Source: Pilasporangium apinafurcum
Taxonomy: Eukaryota > Oomycota > Peronosporomycetes > Pythiales > Pythiaceae
Assembly (NCBI GenBank): GCA_001600495.1
Contig: BCKE01000012.1
Location: forward strand, 18,525-82,524
Direction of reading: 5' to 3'
DNA: 64,000 nt
Shown here: positions 49,201 to 59,891 of the stretch, piece by piece
How the letters are laid out: each line of letters starts with the position of its first letter
Position numbering within the stretch: position 1 is the first letter of the stretch
Notes under the pieces: model-generated
Told to the model about the DNA's origin: nothing
The model's database searches: none
What the model saw: only the letters and a program-made list of their open reading frames with translations
Position numbers and translations under genes: made by a program

Positions 49201-52200
49201 CAACATGAAATCGTGGTGGAAAAGGATATTTGTGCGATCAAATGGAAAACCGTGATACGCTATGGTAATGTAGCTACACGAATAGTGAACAAGTTCTTTC
49301 TAAGACGCGACGGTGCCAATGATACATTGTGCGATCAACCTGAGGCTTCAAAACAGATTCACTTGGACTGGAAACTTGACGATGAACTAAACCTCAGTAT
49401 TTCGATTGAAAAGCCAACCGAATCTACCAAGAATATGGGGGCAATAGGTCGACTGCTGAGGCGATCAGACGACTACAGTCCGGAGTTGGTGAGTAATATG
49501 ACTGGTATTGTGGCAGAACTGTGCAAAAGCAACATCGTGTTTTGTGATTCATCGATCCGGATTTGGTCGCATATCTTAGCGGTTCTGGGGCGGTCAACCA
49601 TGGAGAGAGTAAACCAAAAGATAGATTTGCACTGTCTTGAGAGCCTATCAACGTGGTTTTGGAGTAAGCCCAGTGTTTCATTTTTCAAGTCAAGTATGAT
49701 TCCAATATTGAAGCTGATCCAACATATGCGCCAATACGCATTTACTCTTCCAGTCAAGTCCAGCCAACGACGAATAAAAGTTCTCCAAGATATTATGGCT
49801 TCTGATCGCACTGATGCCCTTTCGCGACAATCGCATAGTAATTTCCTCACCTCGTTGGCCGAGTGGATCGCTGGGATAGAGACTCCTGTATTTACTGAGA
49901 ACTGCATTAACATTCTCTTCATGGGAAATGCGGACGTGCTGCTATTCTTATGTTCCCATATTTTTCCGCAACGAAGCGCCCGGGCGAGTTATTTCTTCCT
50001 CGTGGCTACGGTCGTGCGGACAAACATGGCTCATTGTTCCTTGTTTTCAAGAAAGCATGCCGTGCGACTTCTCCAAGCGTTGCTACTTGACGATGATCCC
50101 ACTGAAACTGAGGCTTCCAGAATGGAGATGCTGCAACACGCGGCTCGAATTGTTGCCAAAATCAGTCGTTATCCGACAGCTCGTGATAAGTTTCTTCGTC
50201 ATGGTGGGATGAATTATTTTAAAAGGATTGCATTTGAAATCTACCGACGGCCGTGGCAAAGTGGACAATTTCCACAACCGGCGGCTGAAAATCTCGTGCT
50301 CGCCTGTTCCTTCATGTGCGAGTTCCTCGTAGGATGTACAGCTGTGGATGCACGCGATACCAAGCATGTGTCGTTCCTTCACCAATCGTGTGAACCACCG
50401 ATTGATGATTTAATGCCAACCCTCATAGAAACGCTTCTGCTCTTTCTTGGTCGGTCAACTCAATTCTCAGGAAGCTACAGTGGTCATGAGCGAGGAAGAG
50501 ACTGTTTGAGCAGTTTTGATCGACTCGCTGCATCACTCTTTGCAGCTATAGCAGAAAAACACCCGAGTCGGGTGGAATTTGGGCATGGTCTGCTAAAAAC
50601 GATGAATAACGCGTCGAAAAGCATCCACTTGAAATCAGAGCTTATGACTGGTCGATCCTGCTATCTCGCTGGTTTGAAACGCTGCCTTCAGCTGACTAGG
50701 TGGGATTTCGAAAGTGAATTGAACACAATTCGGTGGACTTACTACACGTGCATCCGTGAGGGAGTGCGGCGAGGAATACTCCCACCTCCATGCGGCAATG
50801 CATTTATGCAGTTTGACAATGAATTTCTTCGTCGGCGAGTCGAGCCGTTGTTACAGAAGATAGAGATGCAATCCTGGAGTAGATCAGGTAATGATCAGCG
50901 TCAGAATAGCCGAACTATCAACACAACTACTCTCAATATACCTGAAATAGAAGACAGCGACTCGATCATCCGCGATCAGGCGGAAGAACTGCTATCCTTT
51001 GCGCAAAATCATGATGAACTGCTCGAAACACTTAAGCAGAACCACAAGAAAACGCTGATGCGCATTATCAACGTTGCCGACCGGAATGCCCGTGTGATGA
51101 TGGCCATTCATGCAATATTAAGCGTTGCTTTGGATTTCTTTGTGGATTTGCTGATAGCTGTAAGGAAGGCAACGAGAGCAAGCGACTTTTTTGATGGAAA
51201 AAGTCCTCCGAACAAGATGGTAAATACCGATACAGATCTTATCGTGATTTTTCAAGCATGGCTTATTCTTCTCGAAGATCTCGGTGGTTTGGTTTGCTGC
51301 GGGCTCCAGAATTTGGATCCGACATATTATTCCGTTCTCCTTCAGCAGTTTCATTCCCTCATATTCGAATTTCCCGTGTTTCTGCAGAAAATGGAGCGTG
51401 TGCGGTCGAAAAAGCAATCAGTTCTCGTCTTTCTAAGTAATCTGGACAATTTACTGAAGCGCTTGACAAACAAAATTGAGCTAAAGGGTATCGCTGCAAA
51501 TGGATTTAGCGTCACAATTGAGGCCAAACTCACCTGTGAGCGTTTACGCGTCCTGCACCCATTTGTCGCAGAATCACTTGGGATGCTATTGGAAGCTAAC
51601 ATCGCAGCAGATCGTCTTGCTCGAATGCTAGTCGCTATGGATTACGTGTGGAGAAGAATAATGGGTTCAGTCTCACTTATTGACTGTATGGTCACGAATC
51701 AAGAGACTGAAAGTCTGTGGAAAAAGGTTATTCGCTACAGCACCAAGTTTTTCTCGTTTCTCCTCCATTCTGGTCAATTTTTTGTCGATCAATGGAGAAA
51801 AGTTCGTACGAAGTTTATGTCATTCAATCAGTATTTGACTGTACTAGTGAGTCGTCAAACACCAAACAATGTACCATTTCAGCATGTGGGTGGGGATGAT
51901 AAAACCTGTCCTGTGAACGCTCGTGATGCTCACGCTAACGTTGAGGTCAAGCAGGGTACAGTCCACACTGACTCTCTAGCAAATTATAACCACGAACGAT
52001 CGCTATTCCCAGTATGCTCATTGGAATCACTACTTGATCACTTTGCCTTTGCATCCCTTGGTGCAAAAAAGATCAAGCAAATGATGGCTTTGCCGAACTT
52101 GAAAACGGACGCTGTTCGCCTTATCGCCGAAACCATTAACAGAGATATTGGTACTGTGGAGGCATTTTCGGTCTTTCAATTAGAGTCTCAGTTGCAGAGT

Positions 52201-54564
52201 GTATCTCCTGATGCTTCTACTGCACTCTATCGTAGACTGTTGATGTTAGCCAAACAAACAGATGCTGGGATATACGCCTTGCACGTCGATCAGGTTCCGC
52301 TTGAAGTGAACCTATGGCGTTTTCTTGCTCGACCAGTGCAACGTCTGCGACTATTCCACATCTATGACCTCGCTAAACAGTTCACCAATGGCGACAGAAA
52401 CAAACGCAAACACCTTTTGAAGCAACATCGAAGCACTATGACAACACACGAGACTATCCCTTTCTCTGAACAAGCGAGTGTTGTGCGCAAAGAGATTCTC
52501 AATACCCACGAAGAACCGCAGACGCTGCTGCAAAAGCTGCGGCTGCAAACAGTACAGCGACACTTGTCAGTCCTTCCCACCAACAAGTTACCTAACGACA
52601 GCCTCGTCAATCTTGAGTTCAGTCAATTGGCACTACGCGTTTGTGACGAAATATCATCTGTGAACCCGCTTTCAGAGCAGGAATTGATTAAATATTTCAA
52701 AAACACGCTTCAGAATCGGGATTATGCAAATGCTCAGTCAAGGTCGTGGTTCAAATGGGTTTTTAGCCGATGCGGATCTTATGGTAAGTATGAGACCGAG
52801 CAATCGCAGCACTATCCTGCCAAGATCAGGCGAAAAGTGATGAGAATGGTGCTTTACGTGGCATTTTGGCGGTGTGAAGAGCTGGAATTGGATTTCAAGA
52901 GTGAAATATTAGCAGAAGTCATTCCAAATCAGCTGGAACGAGAAGACTACTTACTCTCACTGCATGTTCGAAAAGCCGCAACGGAGTTTATTCGTATTTG
53001 GATGCCCGAAAATGGCACCTTAGGTCTTCGTTTGTGGGAATGGCAATCATACAGCATTGTTGGAACTCTATTATGCATTGGGATCGCCTATGGGATGCCA
53101 GAAGGATGCGACAATGATCAATTCTGTGGCTTAATGAGTTCAGTTATCTTCGTCTACATTGTGCTCGTTTTTCTCCTCTCAGGTATTTCGATCGTAATTA
53201 TTGCTAGAAGTAAGTATTACGCGACTTGCAACTTTTGTGTGTTCTATCTCTTGCTCCTTGTACATGGTCGAAATTTCTGCTGACTACTTTCTCCTTGTGT
53301 AGAGCGCTTTGTGCTACAAGATCGGGATCGCATTCGCTTTTTTCCCTTTGAAAAATATTATCAAAACGCTGCCGCTGTGGGTGCTATTATGGTCGATCTT
53401 GTACAGCTTAATTCGCTTTCGTTTGATTCTATGATGGACCCAAAAAATGACACACAGAAAGAAAGCAACCAGATCTCAGTATTCATCGGTTGGCTGGACA
53501 ATTTCGGTATTAGTTATATGGAACTGAAAGCGCTACTCTGCTTGTCGTTGCTCGTGCTGTGGTTCTTTGTGCTCAAGGCTGAAAACAAGTTTCAAGAGAC
53601 CAATCCCTTCCTCAACCGCATTCTCACAAGAGATATTCCATCCGTTCTCAACGGGTTTCTGTACATGACCATCATCTCTTCTTTCTTTTCGTTTTTGGTA
53701 TATGACGATGGTAATGAAACACAGCCGTGGATGGATAACAAAGTCTACAAAATCCTTGGACTATGGGGAGTCACATTTTTCCTCCCCATCGGGTTGCTTG
53801 CGCATGGTATGAACCAGGTTCTCTTCCAGCAGGAAACACTCGATATCAAGTACGCTCCGGTAATTCTCCTCTTCAGTCAACTTGTCAAAGCTATCTCTGC
53901 CATGGCCAAGGTATTCTTCCCGTCCAACCCGAAGGTACTCGCAGGGACTGGTCTTGCAGGCAATGCTACTTTGTTACTCCTGATGGCTATCATGAAAAGT
54001 TCGTCGCTCTGGTATATTCGCTTCATCAAATGCGGTATCTATGCGGCGTCGTGCTGGTCGGCCATATGTGCGATCTATCACACTTTGTATCCAAATCCCA
54101 GTGAATTGATAAATATCATTTATTTAGGGTGGTTGAGTGTTGCAGCCATCACAGCAACATCGGTTTGGTGGCACGCATGGCGTCGCGCCGAGCTCAAGCA
54201 ACGTGAAGAGCAGCTGCAATGGTCGATCCAACGGCAGTTGCTCGCGGATTCGTCATCATTACGTCGCTCCAACGACAAACTAACGTTGAGTGAGAAGCGA
54301 TTCCTCAATGAAGCATCAAAACGAGTCAAGAATCGAGCACTTCGAGACACATTCGTTGCAGCTTCGCAGAAACTTGATCCAGACAATCCACCCCCTGTGT
54401 TAGAGGCGTTCATGCGTCGATCAAGAGCTCTCGCACATAAACGATCTTCACAGAAGTTCGTTAGTTCAACACCTGATGTTGTTTTCTTGTATAATGCGCA
54501 GATACTTGCGAGGAAGCTGAAAAACAACGACTTCCAAGTGAAAGACAAGAAGAAACGCGCCTGA
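31201..54564 (+). CDS. Giant multi-pass membrane protein (about 7,470 residues) with globin-like segment
   Basis: Thirteen exons: 31201-35199, 35277-36836, 36918-37103, 37177-38037, 38100-38387, 38456-38902, 38972-39091, 39167-39491, 39563-39632, 39701-43505, 43654-45309, 45376-53209, 53303-54564. All introns are 50-150 nt and preserve phase. Residues 1-640 are mostly disordered. At about 640-735, YGIRHQTFGLQGIFLAIEDSLTMYYG and the following DDW read like globin helices F-H, with His687 as a candidate proximal ligand. Long helical stretches resembling ARM/HEAT repeats follow to about 6,900. They are interrupted by a Cys cluster (CACDEKIGCHQCDPC, about 2,470-2,482) and a degenerate cyclic-nucleotide-binding-like part (about 3,405-3,500). 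About 10 hydrophobic segments lie between 6,996 and 7,343, then a basic cytosolic tail. No ion-pore or kinase signature is seen. No family is recognised. Confidence 0.85.
32938..33021 (+). repeat. Two tandem 42-nt units in the giant gene
   Basis: Two adjacent copies (32938-32979 and 32980-33021) encode QSEIISSIKDEDPP and QSETISSIKAEDPS. They lie in the disordered part just before the globin-like segment and look like a recent duplication. Confidence 0.85.
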
Positions 54565-54628
54565 GGACAGAATCAGTTGCGTTATATTCATACCGCGCAC
54601 ATTGCACGCTCAATTAACCCTCTTACCA

Positions 54629-57573
54629 CTAATTTGATTTGACTTCGCCGTTGACATCGCCATGTACTGTTGGTTTGACCCGCTCTGGATTCTCTCGAGG
54701 TTTAAACCAAGCAGTAATTCCTGGCTTTGATGATTGTTGCACTGAAGTTGCGCTTGTACTTGCACCAGAATTGCTGGGTTTCGGCGCAGGACTGGTTGTT
54801 GAAATATCTGGCCCTTGTGTATGCTGATTGTGTGGAGTGGACTTATCGTTCACCTTCGTCGACTTTACTGCAGCATTTTGTTGTGATGTCTCTTGCTCTT
54901 GTTGCTTCTGCAACTCAATCTGCTGAAGTCGCTCCTGTTCTTTCTCGTATGCTCTTGCCTTCAGTAGCAGGGGTGATTCAAAACAGGGTACCCGTAGCAA
55001 ATGTCCAGAATACCCCGTGAAATGTTCGCTACATTCATTGGAGGAACACCAGAAGGGACCAACAATCTGTGGTTCCAACTTGGTGAGCTTGCTGTGTTTG
55101 TTACTCGCAGGAACTCGGACTCCTTTTTTCTGCTCCAGCTGTGCGGGTAATTTCCGTCTTCGCTCGGGGGATGTTGCATCATGGCCATCTTCATCTTCTT
55201 CTTTTTCTTCGTTGTCACTACCATCAATATAATCCACTTCATCTTCATATGCGAGCCATTTATCGCCATAATCCAGATTATCATCCTCGGATTCATCACC
55301 ATCGCTGTCGACCCCAGAAAGACTCTCACCTGGTTCCTCCTCCTCCCATTCATCATCACTATCCACAGAATAATCAAACTTAGCATACCGAGCGAATGGC
55401 CGTCGACCATCTCGAAAGAGCCTGCTTCTCGTACTGAAGGTACCATAATAGGCAGGTCTATGATTCTCATGAAACTGGAAAAACTTCATAACACCAAGCT
55501 TTGGATCGCGTCGCTGCCGGATGCCCCATCGTCCGGAACGAGCTGAGATTCGACTAGCTGTTTTCTTGTCTTTCATTAGGACCATCGCTTCGTTTGGATC
55601 AGATGTAGCGTTAATAACACTACTGCTAGCGTCTCTTCCAGCTCCAAACTTCAAGAAACCGATCTGAGTATCCATTCGCACCATTGTCTCATTTTGCGCT
55701 GATACAATTTCTACTTCAGATGTGTCAGTCCCACTTCTTAAAGATGCTGACAGACCGTTAAGAGAAAACCCACTACTGGAAGTTAATCCCGAACCCATGG
55801 CTGAACTATCTCCTCCCACGTTGCTACTATCAATAGACCGAAAATACGACACGAGGGATTTTCTTCGCTTTGAGGACTGAATCTTTTCCGCTTCCAACTC
55901 TAGCTCTCGTTTCCGCTTCTCTTCTTCCTTTGCTTGTTGTCGCTCAAGCTCCTGTCGCTTTTTCTCTTCTGCAGCATTCGCTTTTTCTTGTTCTTTCCGT
56001 TCCCGTTCTTGTGCCTTTCGCGTCTCTGATTCTATCAAGAGAACGAACTTGCCTACTTTGGCTTCTTCAGCACTGATCTTGACTTCATCTACGGGGGATT
56101 GTTGAAGTAATTGTACCACACGACCGAGTGTCTTCAGTTGTTGGCCTAGGCGTTTGCGATTCTTTCGCATCCGTTTAATGATCTTCTGTGCCTCCTCATC
56201 GAAATATTTGTCGACGCTGCCCACTTCCCAGATCCACAAAGCATCGACACTTGTATCTTCATATATATTTGCTTTTGAAGGACGGATGCCATATGTCGTG
56301 CGCTGAGCAAGCATCTTAATCTCCATTTCCATCATCACGCCCAATCGTTCCATTAATGTTCCCTCGCTCATTTGGTCGCTGTCATGGATGTTTTCGGTGT
56401 TATTCGACACTTTTTGCTGGATCATCTCAATGAGCTCCCCGGATAGAGCCGAGAGACTAGCAGTCTTGCCTTGAACATTTTGAGCAATAAAACGCCTCAC
56501 ATCCTCGGAAATCTCAACAAATTGTGTAGGTTCATCTTTCGCTGTATCAATCCTCTGTTCTCCTGTGAAGCGCTTGCACAACTCCGCAAAAGTTTTGTCC
56601 ACATCCATCTGCTCTTTGTTTAGCTCAATATCCAAGCCCACGCCGTAGAGTTCCTGTAACAAAGATGCATCACCATCACTTGACCAATCGCCATGACGCG
56701 CAGCAAATAGCTGCGTGATTTGATCTGTAAGTTCCTCAATTTTCAATTGGTAAGTGTCGATTCGTGCTTTCAGTACCGGATCTAGCACTACCACAGCTGG
56801 TGTAACATCCGATTCTTTCGTCGATTCCTCTGTTGCTGCTGTTTTACTCGCTTTTGATGCCTTTTTCTCCTGTTCTTTTGTTGTGTTAGCTGTGTTTGCT
56901 GAAGGCGTTGCTGTGGTGGTCGTAACGCTGTTTTTGGCTCCCACTTTGCCTCTGGATTTTTGTGCTGATGTTGATGATGAAGAGGAAAATTGTTTTGTGC
57001 TTTTCGGTGTCGATTGGTTCAAGTCTTTATCGGGTGTCACATCCGTCAGGTCAATCAGCTCTGCTGCCGTCGCTGCCTCAGTGGATGAAGTGTGTGGTGG
57101 TTTTGTTGGTGTATTTACACTTGTGTCCTTCGCGTTTTCCCTTTTCGACTTCTTCTGAGTCACTTGTTTGTTCGCTTGGTCTATGACTTCTCCTTTATCC
57201 TTCGCTGTCACTCGTGCACGTTTCGTTGGTGGTGGGGTCGTAAAAATTTCTTTCCCAGAAGGCTCTTGTGGACTGCCTTTGCAACGCGGACTCCGTCGTA
57301 ACTCTGCTACCTTTTCTTCTGCTTTATCTATCGAAGCGATGGTGTTATTTGAAGCAGCAGTAACAACTGGAGAGGCAGTTGCGCAATTTTTTTCGTCCGC
57401 ATTTGTCTGGCGCGGACGCTTCGGTTTGGCCTGCGGCGAGAAAAACGCGGCGATGGATGCCTGCCGCGGCGTCTTCTTGCGCTCCTGCATAACCACATGC
57501 AAAAGCAAAACCACATGTTAGTGAAACACACCAAGCACCTGCCTATGTTATCGCTCCAACGCACCTCCGCCAT
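54629..57573 (-). CDS. CHAF1A: Chromatin assembly factor 1 large subunit (CAF-1 p150 homologue)
   Basis: The main exon 57484-54629 is preceded by a proposed 9-nt coding exon (57573-57565, Met-Ala-Glu) across an 80-nt intron. Alternatively, translation starts at ATG 57490 inside that intron. The product is about 954 residues. An N-terminal PCNA-interaction motif (QASIAAFF) lies within the first 20 residues. A Lys/Glu/Arg coiled region (KERKEQEKANAAEEKKRQ) precedes KRRKSLVSYF. The CAF1A domain near residue 670 has MKFFQFHENHRPAYYGTFS followed by RPFARYAKFDYSVDSDDEWEEE and a strongly acidic stretch. A C-terminal GITAWFKP resembles a second PCNA motif. CAF-1 deposits H3-H4 behind replication forks. 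A canonical E2F site sits about 52 bp upstream. Confidence 0.9.
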
Positions 57574-58326
57574 CACTTGCTCCTCCTATTTCTCGTTCCT
57601 GGCACTTAGTGGGGCGTTTTTGCAGGCGGGAAAGAGGATGTGCGCGCGCACAAAAGTCTACTATTTTAAACATCAAGGTATGCCAAAAAACGCAATGATA
57701 TAACTGTTAAGTGTAATTTGTAGCACGTCGACTTATCATCCAAAGTGTGTTGATTTAGTGGAGGGTGTGCTTCGAAAATGCGATCTTCAAGCGCTTCGAA
57801 CCAAACAGACTGTTATGCGCCAGTGCGAGCGCGCTTGTGGCAGCGTCGACAGACGGAAACTGCATGTTTAGGCAATACAAGATGGATAAATGTATCATCC
57901 GTGAGTTTCGTGTAGGAATGGATAGTAGAAATATGGAAGTTCATACCTCTGCCAAAGCTTGGAGATGACCACTTGGACTTGCAAAAATCTTAACCTTGGC
58001 GTGTTCAGCACCCTGGAACGTCCCAAGATGAGTCTTTAACTCCTACATGCAAGTAAGAAGAAGGTGACCCATGTGATCATGTCCCAGGAAAGCTTATCAA
58101 TCTGGCGTGGATACCTCTTGAGTGGTGGACTCGTCAAAATTTGATAGATGAAGGATTTTTGTGGGGCTGTAGATGTGCTTGGTCGCATTTGTATATTTTC
58201 CCGTGAAGCGATTGAGACTATGACCGTATTCTTTCATCCATGTAGATGCTCTGGCGGTTACATGTGATACCATTCATTTGCTCAATTAGTCCATCATGAC
58301 TCAAACATTCATCAAATGTTGATAAT
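57574..58326. other. Intergenic between two minus-strand genes
   Basis: Apart from the CAF-1 promoter at its left end, no gene is firmly supported. A 41-codon ATG-started stretch (57778-57900) ends at a GTGAGT donor and could join 58088 to a stop near 58142, but there is no recognisable domain. It may be a spurious exon pair. Confidence 0.4.
57625..57633 (-). promoter_or_regulatory. E2F-like site upstream of the CAF-1 gene
   Basis: GGCGGGAAA (TTTCCCGCC on the gene strand) is a canonical E2F half-consensus and lies 52-60 bases before the CAF-1 start codon. CAF-1 is an S-phase gene in other eukaryotes. Confidence 0.48.
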
Positions 58327-59609
58327 TTACCCATCGGTGGTTGCTGATCCTGGGCGAATTGAAATGTACGAGTGTTTGGAAAAACTGATTTCCAGCGATC
58401 TTCCCAAGAGCGTGAACCCTCTTAGATGAACCAATGCGGATTGTGATGAAAGTGGGCTGGAAAACTGAATCAGGGCATGATCCTGGTGATCAAAGACAAC
58501 GAAATGATTAGTCTCTCTCGCAATTTGCTTCGTTATCAACAACTCATTGATGCATACATACTGGTTTGCCATTGAGTTTCTTAATGCGTGCAACGTTGCC
58601 ATAGCAGGAGAAGAGATTGAAAAGGCAATCACACGTCACGCTTTCACGAAGGTTGCTGACTAAAAGCACCGGAGACACCACCTCACGTCCTCCTGAAGCC
58701 GCTTGGTCGTGCCCTTTGTCACCAGTTGTTACAGGGTAACCCAAAATACCTGCATTACTTATATCTGCAATGGGATTCACAGGTGCGTCGTTCTCCGCGA
58801 CAGGGAGGTCTGGATTTAAAAAATCTTTGGTTCGCACACCATTTTCCTTCACAATAAGCTCTTGCTGTGACAAGAAATAGCAAATATTAGTCTTTCGTTC
58901 CTGCTACTTCAAGTATAACCACACGAGACAACGAACAGGAAGATTGGAGAAATTGATGACAAGAGCACAGCAATCGGGAAAGATAGAAAGACCTGCGAGT
59001 GCATTTTTCGCTTGCACTGCTTCGTCAGTGGATGCAAGCTGCACAAGACACTATGAACGTACCAAATAGCTTAGCAAGCATCCGACTACTGCAAATAACG
59101 AAACGTATGTTTCCTACCTGAAGTCCAATAGGTTTGACAAAAATAACGATTTTTTCTACGGTCCCATAAGGTTCAAAGACCTCATGGATCAAATCGGTCG
59201 TAATTGGGTACGTGGGATTCTGTACCGTGACAAGCAGGATGCGGTTAGTTTTGCCGTGGTCACCTGACGTGTGCCGGCTGCTTCGTCCGGAGATACCGCG
59301 ATCGCGAAGCTCCTGATTCTTGGAGAACGTGACAGTGACAGTGATGCCGTCGATAACCAACGGTGTGTTCTCCATCGCCTTTATCATCCGCGCGGCAATT
59401 TCCAGATCAGCAACCTCAACGAGCGCCTGGATGGTGCTGCTTTTGGTAATTTCCAATGTGATTGGGTCGTATCCGAGGAAAACTGCATTGCGTTTCCGCA
59501 AAAGCACGATCTTGTGGATTGTTCCGATCGGATTGAGGAAGTGGCGAAGTTTGGCTTCAGTCCATTCGGATGGAAGGTTGTCGAAGTAGAGCACTTTGGA
59601 AGACGCCAT
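58327..59609 (-). CDS. PTB-like RNA-binding protein with three RRMs
   Basis: Four exons (59609-59118, 59050-58937, 58864-58562, 58482-58327) give 354 residues. RRM1 starts at the N-terminus (KVLYFDNLPSEWTEAKL, later ALVEVADLEIAARMIKAM). RRM2 runs ILLVTVQNPTYPITTDLIHEVFEPYG into CLVQLASTDEAVQAKNALAG and INFSNLP. The linker QELIVKENGVRTKDFLNPDLP is like the one after RRM2 in polypyrimidine tract-binding proteins. RRM3 is split by an intron (SPVLLVSNLRESVTC and DHALIQFSSPLSSQSAL, ending ISFSKH). PTB usually has four RRMs; this one stops after the third. PTB proteins bind pyrimidine-rich RNA and control splicing. It is divergent from HRQ1 (282 bp between starts). Confidence 0.87.
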
Positions 59610-59812
59610 GGTCAGGATAAAAAAAAGAAGAGGGGGTAAGGAGGAGATAGGAGAAAAGATGCAATCACGTAGAAAGGGGGAGGAAGGGGCGGAAGCGAGC
59701 AATGCGAGAAGAAGAAGACGCGCGATCTTCTGTTGCCGTTGCCGTTGCCTGCTGCTTGGTGATGAGTGATAATTTCTTTCGATAAGAGCAACAGGGTGTT
59801 TCACATATATTC

Positions 59813-59850
59813 CCACATTACAATGTGGAACACCAAATAGGTTAGGGTTT
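59813..59850. promoter_or_regulatory. Inverted repeat and telo-box-like motif in the divergent PTB/HRQ1 promoter
   Basis: CCACATT (59813-59819) is followed after two bases by AATGTGG (59822-59828), an exact inverted repeat. GGTTAGGGTTT (59840-59850, reverse complement AAACCCTAACC) follows and equals the plant-type telo-box. Both lie between the two start codons. Confidence 0.42.
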
Positions 59851-59891
59851 CACATTGAGTGTCATGACCAAAGCAAAAGTAACAAGGCGAA

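Noticed and set aside
31201-54564. Inositol trisphosphate or ryanodine receptor
   Set aside because: Size and C-terminal membrane region suggest it at first, but there are no MIR repeats or GGGIGD-type pore filter that I can see, and there are more membrane segments than expected.
31201-54564. Cluster of several separate genes
   Set aside because: Every gap between open frames has GT-AG ends, typical intron length and exact phase; only the last piece ends in a stop followed by intergenic sequence.
57778-58142. Small two-exon gene between CAF-1 and PTB
   Set aside because: Splice sites are possible, but the predicted 59-residue product has no recognisable features and the intron would be longer than most.
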